From Butyrivibrio sp. CB08 (GTDB lineage Bacteria; Bacillota; Clostridia; Lachnospirales; Lachnospiraceae), in assembly GCF_003625485.1 (NCBI RefSeq), contig NZ_RAIR01000003.1:62001-126000 (forward strand): a DNA stretch of 64,000 nt. Direction: 5' to 3'. The notes under the pieces were generated by a model, which was given only the letters and a program-made list of their open reading frames with translations, did not search any database and was not told the origin of the DNA. The first letter of the stretch is position 1, and each line of letters opens with the position of its first letter. Of the stretch, positions 41,954 to 50,111 are shown piece after piece. The position numbers and the translations under genes were made by a program.

Positions 41954-43758
41954 ACGTATCGGAATATATCGTAAAATACATAGAATATAAAGAAATAGAT
42001 AAGCTATTCGGAATAGTTGGAGGAGCATCACTTTGGCTCTGCAAAGCATTTGGTGATAGTAATAAAATTGAACCGGTATTTACCAACCACGAGCAGGCAG
42101 CAGTTATGGCAGCGGAAGGATGGGCGCGCATGACCGGTAAACCTGGAATTGTGCTTACAATCAATGGTCCTGGAATGACTAATACTGTTACAGGAATTGC
42201 ACAGGCGTGGACAGACTCTGCACCAATTATATTACTTACGGGTAATTCTAATCTTCAAAGTGTGAAATTTGAAAGGGAAAATAACCTTAGACAATATGGA
42301 ACACAGGATGTAAGAACAGATATTATTATGCAGGGAATCACCAAAAAGACAATACTTCTTGAAGCGGCTGAGGATGTCAAAGATTGCATGGATGAAGCAT
42401 TCAGGCTTGCAACAGAAGGACGACCTGGACCAGTTGTAATAGAGGTTCCAATTAACATTCAGTCATCGGAAGTTCCTGAAGGGATAGGATTTGGAAATGA
42501 CAATACTAACGATAATTCCAAATTCGATAAATATCAAAGAAATATACCAACAAGTGATTATGATAAAATTCTTAACAAGCTTAAAGATGCTAGACGTCCC
42601 CTTATACTGGCAGGACAAGGGGTTCGCTTATCTGGAGCAGTTAAGGAATTCAGAGAATTTATATATAAATATGATATTCCTGTTGTTAATTCAAGAATGG
42701 GAATAGATAGCATAACATCTAACGACAGGCACTTTGTAGGTAGATGTGGCAATCATGGTGATAGAGCATCACATTTCGCGCTGCAGACATGCGATGTGCT
42801 TTTAGTATTAGGATGCAGACTTGCACCTAATGCTACAGGATACGACGTAACTAAATTCTCACAGCAATCATATAAGATGATGATTGAGATTGATCCGACG
42901 GAGAAGGTAACAAATGGAATTCCTATTGATGACATTGTTATGTCTGACTTGGCGGATTTCATTTATTATGCATTAAAAAAGACTGATACAAATAGCAGTA
43001 TGCATGAGAAATGGGTAAAGTGTTGTAATGATTGGAAATATAGATATCCAGTAGTTACTGAAAAATACTATAACAATGAATCTATTTCAACATATAGGGT
43101 GGTTGATATTGCAAGTAAGCTGGCTACAGAAGATGATCTGATCTTATCAGATACTGGTTCATGCTGTAGCATACTTGCGCAGGCATGGAATGTTAAGGCC
43201 AATCAGAGAGTGTTTATCTCAGGTGGATTATCTGCTATGGGATACTATGTGACAACTATGGGACTCGCACTTGCTAACAATGATAATAATAGAAATGTTA
43301 TATGCTTTGTTGGTGATGGAAGTTTCCAGATGAATATTCAAGAGCTTGCTACTATAGCAAAATACCAACTTCCTATAAAGGTTATTATCATAAGCAACAA
43401 GGGATATCAGTTTGTTAGGATGTCGCAGGGGGCTTATGGTATTAATCCGCCTTTCGGAACAGATATAGAATATGGTGTTCCGATTCCAGATATAGGGAAA
43501 ATAGTAGAAGCGTATGGCTTGCATTATTCTGATTGCCGTAAGGCTGAAGAATTGGAGAACTCTATAAGGAACGTTTTAAACTCAAAAGCGCCTGAAGTAT
43601 TAGAAATATTTGTAGATAGGGATCAGGAGGTATGTCCCAGACTTAAGTCGGTAGCAAAAGAAGATGGGACATTTGTTTCTCCTGAATTTGCAAATTTATA
43701 TCCGTTCTTAGGAGAAGAAGTTTTGACAAAAGAGTTACAAAAAGCTGATGAAATCTGA
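41950..43758 (+). CDS. Thiamine-diphosphate enzyme of the acetolactate synthase superfamily
   Basis: A ~602-residue three-domain ThDP protein: PYR domain (VSEYIVKYIEYKEIDKLFGIVGG, NHEQAAVMAAEGWARMTGKPG with the cofactor Glu, NGPGMTNTVTG), central domain, and PP domain (SDTGSCCSILAQAW, GGLSAMGYYVTTMGLAL, FVGDGSFQMNIQELATIAKYQLPIKVIIISNKGYQF). Members of this group make acetolactate or add two-carbon units to sugars (YerE-like), or split cyclic polyols (IolD-like). With no IlvN-type regulatory subunit and a glycan operon all round, a sugar-modifying role is favoured. The start is taken at the ATGA overlap (41950). An in-frame ATG at 41935 is an alternative. Confidence 0.82.
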   Translation: MNVSEYIVKYIEYKEIDKLFGIVGGASLWLCKAFGDSNKIEPVFTNHEQAAVMAAEGWARMTGKPGIVLTINGPGMTNTVTGIAQAWTDSAPIILLTGNSNLQSVKFERENNLRQYGTQDVRTDIIMQGITKKTILLEAAEDVKDCMDEAFRLATEGRPGPVVIEVPINIQSSEVPEGIGFGNDNTNDNSKFDKYQRNIPTSDYDKILNKLKDARRPLILAGQGVRLSGAVKEFREFIYKYDIPVVNSRMGIDSITSNDRHFVGRCGNHGDRASHFALQTCDVLLVLGCRLAPNATGYDVTKFSQQSYKMMIEIDPTEKVTNGIPIDDIVMSDLADFIYYALKKTDTNSSMHEKWVKCCNDWKYRYPVVTEKYYNNESISTYRVVDIASKLATEDDLILSDTGSCCSILAQAWNVKANQRVFISGGLSAMGYYVTTMGLALANNDNNRNVICFVGDGSFQMNIQELATIAKYQLPIKVIIISNKGYQFVRMSQGAYGINPPFGTDIEYGVPIPDIGKIVEAYGLHYSDCRKAEELENSIRNVLNSKAPEVLEIFVDRDQEVCPRLKSVAKEDGTFVSPEFANLYPFLGEEVLTKELQKADEI

Positions 43759-43776
43759 AATACAGGAGAAATAGTA

Positions 43777-44754
43777 TTGAGAGTATTAGTATGGGGGACC
43801 GGTCAATTAAGTTGGCACATAATCAATGACTTTACAAACGGGGAAATCGTTGGCTTCATAGATACATATAAAAGACAGGAAACATTTGCTGATAAGCCTG
43901 TATATCTACCGGGAAAGCTTGAAGGAGTGCATTATGATGCAATAATCGTTGCAGTAGCTCAGACAGAAGGAATAATCAGAACAATAGAAGAATGTCATAT
44001 TGATATTTCTAAAGTGATTTTTGCTTATGGAAACATCTCCATTAATGATTACAACAAAGATTATGAATTTGTAGAGAAGATTTGCGGTAAAGATCTGAGT
44101 AAAAGAATTAAAAACAGATATCACTTGGTAAGAAGTACGGATAGCAAATTAGACGAAGAGATACTTTTTTGCGAAGGCACCGAAATTAAGAATGATTATG
44201 TCAGAATAAAAACATTCGAGTTATTAGTTAAAGAAATAAAGAAGAACGAAGTCGTAGGTAATGTTGCAGAACTGGGAGTTTTTAGAGGGGATTTTGCAAA
44301 GTATATCAATAAAGCATTTCCTGAAAGAACGCTATATTTGTTCGATACTTTTGATGGCTTTGATGAAAATGAACTTAAGAATTCGGTAGAAGGAGATGTT
44401 CTTACTGCTGGAAGAGAGGTTTTCAAAAACACGTCTATTGAAGAAGTCGCAAAAAAGATGACTAATAATGATAAGTGTGATTATCGGATAGGACTATTTC
44501 CTGCGTCATTAAAGGGGCTTGAAGATGAATTTGCATTTGTATCTATAGATTGTGATTTTGAAGAATCGATATATAGTGGTTTAGAGTATTTTTATCCAAG
44601 ACTGTCTGAGGGTGGTTATATCATGATTCATGATTATAACAACTTTTTAGGCTGTGCAAAGGAGTCCATAAGAAGGTTTGAAAAAGTAATTGGTCGGGGA
44701 CTATGTAAAGTACCAATCTGTGATAATCAGGGTACTTTAATAATTTCCAAATAA
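43777..44754 (+). CDS. Rossmann module fused to a TylF/MycF-like O-methyltransferase
   Basis: A 325-residue protein. Residues 1-~105 are the recurrent module (MRVLVWGTGQLSWHII, EIVGFIDTYKRQETFADKPVYL, YDAIIVAVAQTEGII). Residues ~140-325 resemble macrocin O-methyltransferase TylF: VAELGVFRGDFAKYIN (SAM site), LYLFDTFDGFDENEL, FAFVSIDCDFEESIYSGLEYFYPRLSEGG, IMIHDYN (metal-binding aspartates). TylF-type enzymes methylate sugar hydroxyls in a Mg2+-dependent way. The start is TTG at 43777 with AGGAGA upstream, and the module begins right at the start codon. The gene follows the ThDP enzyme by 18 bp. Confidence 0.85.
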   Translation: MRVLVWGTGQLSWHIINDFTNGEIVGFIDTYKRQETFADKPVYLPGKLEGVHYDAIIVAVAQTEGIIRTIEECHIDISKVIFAYGNISINDYNKDYEFVEKICGKDLSKRIKNRYHLVRSTDSKLDEEILFCEGTEIKNDYVRIKTFELLVKEIKKNEVVGNVAELGVFRGDFAKYINKAFPERTLYLFDTFDGFDENELKNSVEGDVLTAGREVFKNTSIEEVAKKMTNNDKCDYRIGLFPASLKGLEDEFAFVSIDCDFEESIYSGLEYFYPRLSEGGYIMIHDYNNFLGCAKESIRRFEKVIGRGLCKVPICDNQGTLIISK

Positions 44755-44759
44755 ACGAC

Positions 44760-44797
44760 TTACCCCTAAGGGGTAACAAATGATGTCAAGGGTGTAA
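44760..44797 (+). promoter_or_regulatory. Perfect 17-nt palindrome and five-codon mini-ORF in the operon
   Basis: TTACCCCT-A-AGGGGTAA (44760-44776) is a perfect inverted repeat containing a possible ribosome site (AAGGGG). It is followed by ATG-ATG-TCA-AGG-GTG-TAA (44780-44797). The next gene starts two bases later at 44800 with its own AAGGGTG. The two site-plus-start segments look like a small tandem duplication. A translational control role is possible. Confidence 0.35.
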
Positions 44798-44799
44798 CA

Positions 44800-45852
44800 A
44801 TGACAAATAGGGCATTTGAAGAAGTTTTAAATTTAATCAAAAATAGAGGATTCAAAGTCTGCATATTTGGGTGTGGCGATATCGGCGTGGGATGCGGATA
44901 TCAAAGACTTATAGATTTGGGCATAACTGTACATTATTATTGCGATAATAATACTAATTTATGGGGAAAAACTATAAAAGATGGTATCTTATGCTTTTCA
45001 GTTGATGAATTAGATATTAAAAACACAGTTTTCTTTGTCTTAACACATGATTATTATGAATTGCAGATTGTTAGGCAACTTCAGGATTTAGGAGCAGATA
45101 GTATTATATCTTGGACGGATTTATGTTCTTACAAATCACATGAACGATTGGCTTTGAATGAAAAAATAGCTATATATACATGTATTATTGGTGGATATGA
45201 TGAACTGCGTGATCCAGTTGATATTTCGGATGATTGTGATTACTTTTGTATATCGGATGATGAGAATACTGTAAAAAACAGCGTGTATAAGTTTATCAAT
45301 ATAAGAGATTTGAATTTGGATCAGAATCTTTCTGATACAAAAAAGAATCGATATGTCAAAATCAATGCTCATAAGGTCTTTCCGGATTATCGTTATTCTG
45401 TATACTTTGATGGGAATGTTCAATTGTCAAATCGTGTTATAGAGTGCTTCTCATGGTTACCCAAAACACGTATTATTGCTAGAAGTCGGAATAATACAGC
45501 AAGTATTTATACTGAGGCGATAAAGCGATTAGAAACTAAGCGTGATGACGCTAGTGTTATTTCTAGACAAGTGCAAAAATATTGGAAAGAAGGAATGCCA
45601 GAGGACTTTGGTGGCGTTAACTGTGGAATTCTTGTTAGGGAGCACAATCATCCAATTTGCAAGATGTTGATGGAGACATGGTGGGAACAGGTTAATGACT
45701 ATTCAAATAGAGACCAGATTTCATTTCCGTATGTGTTATGGAAGCACGGCTTTTCATTTGATGATGTTGGCATCATATCTGAGACCTTAAGTGAGGATTC
45801 AGATATATGGAACATAGGTGGCAATCACAAAAAGAGTTTTAGTACCATATAA
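44800..45852 (+). CDS. Rossmann module fused to a DUF616-type glycosyltransferase
   Basis: A 350-residue protein. Residues ~17-115 are the recurrent module (KVCIFGCGDIGVGCGYQRL, VHYYCDNNTNLWGKTIKDG, FFVLTHDYYELQIVRQL). Residues ~122-340 match the DUF616/TOD1-like glycosyltransferase family: IAIYTCIIGGYDELRDP at its start, CDYFCISDDE, RYVKINAHKVFPDYRYSVYFDGNVQL (the D-x-D-like FDGN site), SRQVQKYWKEGMPEDFGG, NCGILVREHN, RDQISFPYVLWKHG. This family is present in plants and in bacterial glycan loci. The donor sugar is not known. There is no membrane segment. Confidence 0.8.
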   Translation: MTNRAFEEVLNLIKNRGFKVCIFGCGDIGVGCGYQRLIDLGITVHYYCDNNTNLWGKTIKDGILCFSVDELDIKNTVFFVLTHDYYELQIVRQLQDLGADSIISWTDLCSYKSHERLALNEKIAIYTCIIGGYDELRDPVDISDDCDYFCISDDENTVKNSVYKFINIRDLNLDQNLSDTKKNRYVKINAHKVFPDYRYSVYFDGNVQLSNRVIECFSWLPKTRIIARSRNNTASIYTEAIKRLETKRDDASVISRQVQKYWKEGMPEDFGGVNCGILVREHNHPICKMLMETWWEQVNDYSNRDQISFPYVLWKHGFSFDDVGIISETLSEDSDIWNIGGNHKKSFSTI

Positions 45853-45974
45853 AAATAAGATGATTTAAACATTATAAAAAGAGGGCAAGTTTGAGTGAAT
45901 TACATGCATCAGATATGCATAGAAACTGTAAGATGAGCCTTCTTTTTGTTATAGATACTATTGGAGGATCATTC

Positions 45975-47291
45975 ATGAGACTCGTATGTAAAACAAGAAA
46001 TGGCTTATGGAAACTTAGGCCAAGGCAGATCATCAAGGATATTCTTGAAGTTGGCTTTGAATATGCGACGCTGGATATTGGTTCTATTCTTGAACCAAGA
46101 GAGTATGAGCTTCTTCATCGTAACAACTACAAGCGCACCTCTGACAAGATATATCTCACGGAACACCCAGAGGAACTCAGAAAAGAAGCCGACAGGAACA
46201 TTACTTCTATTGCAAAAGAAGAAGGACTTAAGCTGTCCATAGCTGTTGGCCCCTGCGCTCCAGCGGATATCAAACTGGGGAAAGAGCCTGAACAGGCCGC
46301 AGCAGAAATTAACAAGATATACAGGAAACTTGGAATAGAGACTGCTCTGGCAGCAGCTGATGCGGGATGCGAGAGTGTTGTGGTATATCCCCTCTTTTCT
46401 GGTATCGAAAGTGGACACGAGTGGGAAATTAATAAACCATTTTATTTGGAAGTAGCTAAGGCAGTAAAGGATACAGGAAGTGACATACAGATCCTTCTCA
46501 TCAACAGGATAAAGAATATCAACGGACATTTCGTAAGAGGTATCTGCGCAGAGCCGGAAGAAGCCTGCAGATGGATAGATGAATTGAATGCAGAGCTGGG
46601 GCAGGAACGCTTTGGCTTTTGCTTTGACGTTGGAACAGGAACCCTTTGCGGACAGGAACTATTCACGGCAATAGAGCCACTTGGCAGCAGGCTTAAGGCA
46701 GCCATAATCAGAGACTGCGATGGAGCAAACGATGTTTCGATGCTTCCTTATACAGCGTGCTTGAAAGGACAGCAGACCAGCTGGCTTGGGTGCATCAGAG
46801 GCCTTAGAAAGACTGGTTTCGATGGTGACCTGATAATGGATTTTGCTGAGACTTATGATGCATTTCCGATTACTCTTAAAAAGACAGTTTTGTCGCAGGC
46901 CTTCGAAATTGGAAAGTTTTTCCTGTGGCACATCAACATTGAAAATGTGATCAAGAAATATGATAAACGAGTTCTTTTTGGAGCTGGAAACATGTGCAGA
47001 GCATACCTTAAGAACTATGGCGAGGAGTATCCTCCTTTGTTCACCTGTGACAACAATTCATCCAGGTGGGGAGAGGACTTCTTTGGTATTACCATTGAAA
47101 ATCCTGAGAAGTTAAAAGAGCTTTCTCCTGACACCGCCATTTTTATCTGCAACATGTACTACAACGAGATAACAGAACAGCTCCGTAAGATGAACCTTCC
47201 AAATCCTATAGAATGGTTCAGTGACGAATATATGCCGACTTTCCATATGGACAGATTGGAAATGGCTAAGGACCCAAATTCAGGAAAGTGA
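45975..47291 (+). CDS. TIM-barrel isomerase/epimerase with C-terminal Rossmann module
   Basis: A 438-residue protein. Residues 1-~310 are an AP-endonuclease-2 type TIM barrel (sugar phosphate isomerase/epimerase superfamily): VGFEYATLDIGSIL, AAADAGCESVVVYPLF, FGFCFDVGTGTL, KAAIIRDCDGANDVSMLPYT, FDGDLIMDF, whose Asp/His/Glu would bind a divalent metal. Residues ~330-425 are the recurrent module (KRVLFGAGNMCRAYLKNY, FTCDNNSSRWGEDFFGI, AIFICNMYYNEITEQL). The start is placed at ATG 45975 with GGAGG seven bases upstream. The frame is open from a TTG at 45891 with a weaker site. GC content rises markedly within this gene. Confidence 0.75.
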   Translation: MRLVCKTRNGLWKLRPRQIIKDILEVGFEYATLDIGSILEPREYELLHRNNYKRTSDKIYLTEHPEELRKEADRNITSIAKEEGLKLSIAVGPCAPADIKLGKEPEQAAAEINKIYRKLGIETALAAADAGCESVVVYPLFSGIESGHEWEINKPFYLEVAKAVKDTGSDIQILLINRIKNINGHFVRGICAEPEEACRWIDELNAELGQERFGFCFDVGTGTLCGQELFTAIEPLGSRLKAAIIRDCDGANDVSMLPYTACLKGQQTSWLGCIRGLRKTGFDGDLIMDFAETYDAFPITLKKTVLSQAFEIGKFFLWHINIENVIKKYDKRVLFGAGNMCRAYLKNYGEEYPPLFTCDNNSSRWGEDFFGITIENPEKLKELSPDTAIFICNMYYNEITEQLRKMNLPNPIEWFSDEYMPTFHMDRLEMAKDPNSGK

Positions 47292-47299
47292 GGCGCACC

Positions 47300-48238
47300 A
47301 TGAGACCAGAGATCGGAGTACAGAGCAAGAACATAGTATATGACGCTAACCCCGCAGAAGGCTTTGCCCTCATGAAAGAGACTGGCTTTACCTGCTGCGA
47401 TTTTTCTCTTAATGAGTTTTTAAAGAACACGGACCTGTATGAGGAAAAGTTAAACCGTTTCTTTAACAAATCAGTAGAGGAGCTGCAGGATTTCTTTTCC
47501 CCACATAAGGAAGGTGCCAAGGCAGCAGGAGTGCGGATCCATCAGATGCACATGCCCTATCCCACATTTGTTCCGGGAGCGAAGGATGAAGTAAACGACT
47601 ATCTGTGGAACAACGTGGGACCAAAGAGCCTCGAGGTGTGCAAGTTCCTGGACTGCCACTATATCGTGGTTCATGGCTTTAAGCTGACAACCTACTATGG
47701 CAGCGAAGAGGCTGAGTGGGCCAAGACAAAAGAGTTTCTGGAGTTCCTGGCACCTATGGCCCAGGAAATGGATATAACCCTCTGCGTTGAGAATCTCTAC
47801 AACGGCCAGGGCCAGAGAATGGTGGAAGGACCATGCTGCAACGCTGAAAAGGCAGCAAGCAGGATCGACGAGATCAACGATAAATTCGGTGCGGAGGTCA
47901 TCGGCTTTTGCTATGACTCGGGCCACGGAAACCTTGTGGGCATCGATCCCTACAAGTTCATAACGACCCTTGGTAAGAGGATCAAGGTGCTGCATCTCCA
48001 TGAGAACGACGGCATTGCGGACCTTCATCAGGTTCCCTTCACCTTTACCAAGACCAGAGAAAACAAGAGCGTCCTTGATTGGGACGGCGTTTTGAAGGCT
48101 CTTAAAGAGACAGGCTTTGACGGCGTTTTGAATTTTGAGACGGCGCCGGTGCTTGACTGTTTCCCAAAGGAGCTTAAAAAAGATGCGCTTCGCATGATCG
48201 CCAGCATTGGAGGTTATTTTGCAGATAAGATTCAGTGA
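47300..48238 (+). CDS. TIM-barrel sugar-phosphate isomerase/epimerase
   Basis: A 312-residue TIM barrel of the AP_endonuc_2 superfamily, without the Rossmann module. Metal-site residues are visible at IHQMHMPYPTF, HYIVVHGFKL, LCVENLYNG (Glu), GFCYDSGHGNL (Asp/His), KVLHLHENDGIADLHQVPF and VLNFETAP (Glu). Relatives include IolE/IolI inose enzymes, hydroxypyruvate isomerase and ketose 3-epimerases. With two Gfo/Idh dehydrogenases downstream, a cyclitol- or keto-sugar pathway is a reasonable guess. ATG 47300 has GAGG six bases upstream. A GTG at 47288 overlapping the previous stop is an alternative. The GC content is high relative to 26-45 kb. Confidence 0.8.
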   Translation: MRPEIGVQSKNIVYDANPAEGFALMKETGFTCCDFSLNEFLKNTDLYEEKLNRFFNKSVEELQDFFSPHKEGAKAAGVRIHQMHMPYPTFVPGAKDEVNDYLWNNVGPKSLEVCKFLDCHYIVVHGFKLTTYYGSEEAEWAKTKEFLEFLAPMAQEMDITLCVENLYNGQGQRMVEGPCCNAEKAASRIDEINDKFGAEVIGFCYDSGHGNLVGIDPYKFITTLGKRIKVLHLHENDGIADLHQVPFTFTKTRENKSVLDWDGVLKALKETGFDGVLNFETAPVLDCFPKELKKDALRMIASIGGYFADKIQ

Positions 48239-50090
48239 TGACTTTTTCAAAGAAGAGGTACGAAGCGGCTTTATCGTCAGCGAGATGATGAAGCGAAGTT
48301 TCGCTGCCCAGATGTCCATATTTGACCAGCTTAGAAACTTTTTTGAGGAGAAGGGGCTGACCTACTATGCAGAGGTTGGAACCCTGCTTGGTGCTGTGCG
48401 CCACAAAGGCTACATTCCATGGGACGACGACATTGACCTTGCCATGCCAAGGGAAGATTACATGAAGTTCCTTGCCATGGGGGATGAGCTGCCGGAAGGC
48501 CTGTACCTGCGCAATTTCTACAACACTGATACATTCAGCAGTTACCACTCTGTTGTTGCCAACGGAACCGGCAAGCTTCAGTGGGACGACGAGCGGACGA
48601 GGAACTACTACGGCTGCCCATTTATCTGCTTTATAGATATTTTTCCTCTGGACTACATGCCTGCGGATCCTGAGAAATTCAAGATCCAGAAGCAGCTCTA
48701 CTATTTTTCCTACAAGCTGGCATACGATATCAAGACTTTGGAGGACAGCTCTTTTTCCGGCAAGCTCCTGACATTGCAGGACGTCACAGACCTTTCTCTG
48801 GGAAAAGAGATCTCTACCCCCGGAAGTGCAGATCCCGACTGGATCAAGAACTTTTTACAGGAACTTTCAGAGCTTCGAAATGCCCACAGATCCATCCTGG
48901 GAAAAGATCCTGTTTCAGACGATAATGCATCCCTTAGAAATCAGCTGTATCTGGGAGCCGATGCTGCAGCCCAGATGTGCAAAAGAGAGGATGCCAACGC
49001 AGTTGATTATGCGCCGAATTTGGCGATCATCGCACCTCCTGATCCAGACAGACCAAGGTTCATGGAGTGGTACGCAGACACGGTGGAGCTGCCCTTTGAA
49101 AACACTACAATCAAGGCTCCGATTGGCTATTTACAGGAGCTTGAAAATCAGTACGGACCTGACTTTATGAGCCCAAGGCGCTTTGCATCAGCCCATGACT
49201 ATCCATTCTTTAGGAGTGAAGTTAGCGTCCTCATGGGTGGAGATGTGGGAGACAACTACGTGGTAAGCCCTACAGAGACCATGTTTGCTGACATGTTCCA
49301 GACGCTGTTTGAAGCCATTTGGCATGTGGCTGTGTGCACTGGTACAGCTTACGCGTTAAATTATCCTTTTGACTATCCTGAAAAACACAGAGGAAAAGAG
49401 CCTGAAGAGCTCATCGACTATGACAGCGCCATGGGAGTTCTTGGAAGCCTTCAGGAGAGCATAGTTCAGCTTGGAACTGTTCTTGAGCAGACCTTTGGTG
49501 AGGGAATAGCCGCAGTATCCTATCTTGAAAAAGCCTGCGACTCAATCTATGAGTGCTACAACCTGATAGAGGGGAACGCTTCTGTTCACCAGATTTACAG
49601 GAGTAACACTGATATAAACGACAACCTGATCCTTGCAAAGAGAGAGCTTTATAAGTTATTCCACCAGAAAGCTCTAACGGGCAGCGCTGTCCCGGATGTT
49701 TGCGAGACAGATAAATACTCCATTCTTTTCTGCTTCACTGCTACCGACGTGATAAATGGCGGAAGGTTAGGACTTCAGGGAATCCGGGATTTCTTTTCCC
49801 TGATGGAAAAAGACAGGGAAAATGTGTCTGTTATGGTGCTTGCGCCAAAAGGCGTAGCAGAGTTTATGGAAAAATGTTCAATAGAGATATATGATGATTA
49901 TAGGGAACTTATTGACGAAATAAAGAAGATGGACTGGGTTGAGCTAATTGAAGGACCATCGCAGGCAGACATTGAGCGAGCTGTCCTTAAGTGCGACCAC
50001 TACTACGGCGATAGCTGCGGAGTTTCAACAGCAGTCTTGTATGCACAAAAGCCCATTATCTGGCGCTACGGGCAGATCATCCAGTACTGA
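48219..50090 (+). CDS. Long LicD-family transferase, distant fourth copy
   Basis: A ~623-residue relative of the three tandem LicD proteins at 5.7-11.3 kb, sharing the opening FKEEVRSGFIVSEMMKRSFAAQ and the LicD core (TYYAEVGTLLGAVRHKG, IPWDDDIDLAMP, CPFICFIDIFPLDYM). The C-terminal third differs: instead of the WWDS/PYDG pattern it has ILFCFTATDVINGG and DHYYGDSCGVSTAVLYAQKPIIW, recalling the C-terminal, nucleotide-binding half of CDP-glycerol glycerophosphotransferases. It has no ATG in a good place. TTG 48219 with GGAGG five bases upstream is taken, overlapping the previous gene by 20 bp. The following TagD-like domain may make its CDP donor. Confidence 0.78.
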   Translation: MQIRFSDDFFKEEVRSGFIVSEMMKRSFAAQMSIFDQLRNFFEEKGLTYYAEVGTLLGAVRHKGYIPWDDDIDLAMPREDYMKFLAMGDELPEGLYLRNFYNTDTFSSYHSVVANGTGKLQWDDERTRNYYGCPFICFIDIFPLDYMPADPEKFKIQKQLYYFSYKLAYDIKTLEDSSFSGKLLTLQDVTDLSLGKEISTPGSADPDWIKNFLQELSELRNAHRSILGKDPVSDDNASLRNQLYLGADAAAQMCKREDANAVDYAPNLAIIAPPDPDRPRFMEWYADTVELPFENTTIKAPIGYLQELENQYGPDFMSPRRFASAHDYPFFRSEVSVLMGGDVGDNYVVSPTETMFADMFQTLFEAIWHVAVCTGTAYALNYPFDYPEKHRGKEPEELIDYDSAMGVLGSLQESIVQLGTVLEQTFGEGIAAVSYLEKACDSIYECYNLIEGNASVHQIYRSNTDINDNLILAKRELYKLFHQKALTGSAVPDVCETDKYSILFCFTATDVINGGRLGLQGIRDFFSLMEKDRENVSVMVLAPKGVAEFMEKCSIEIYDDYRELIDEIKKMDWVELIEGPSQADIERAVLKCDHYYGDSCGVSTAVLYAQKPIIWRYGQIIQY

Positions 50091-50111
50091 TTGTAACAGG
50101 AGGGACCATCT

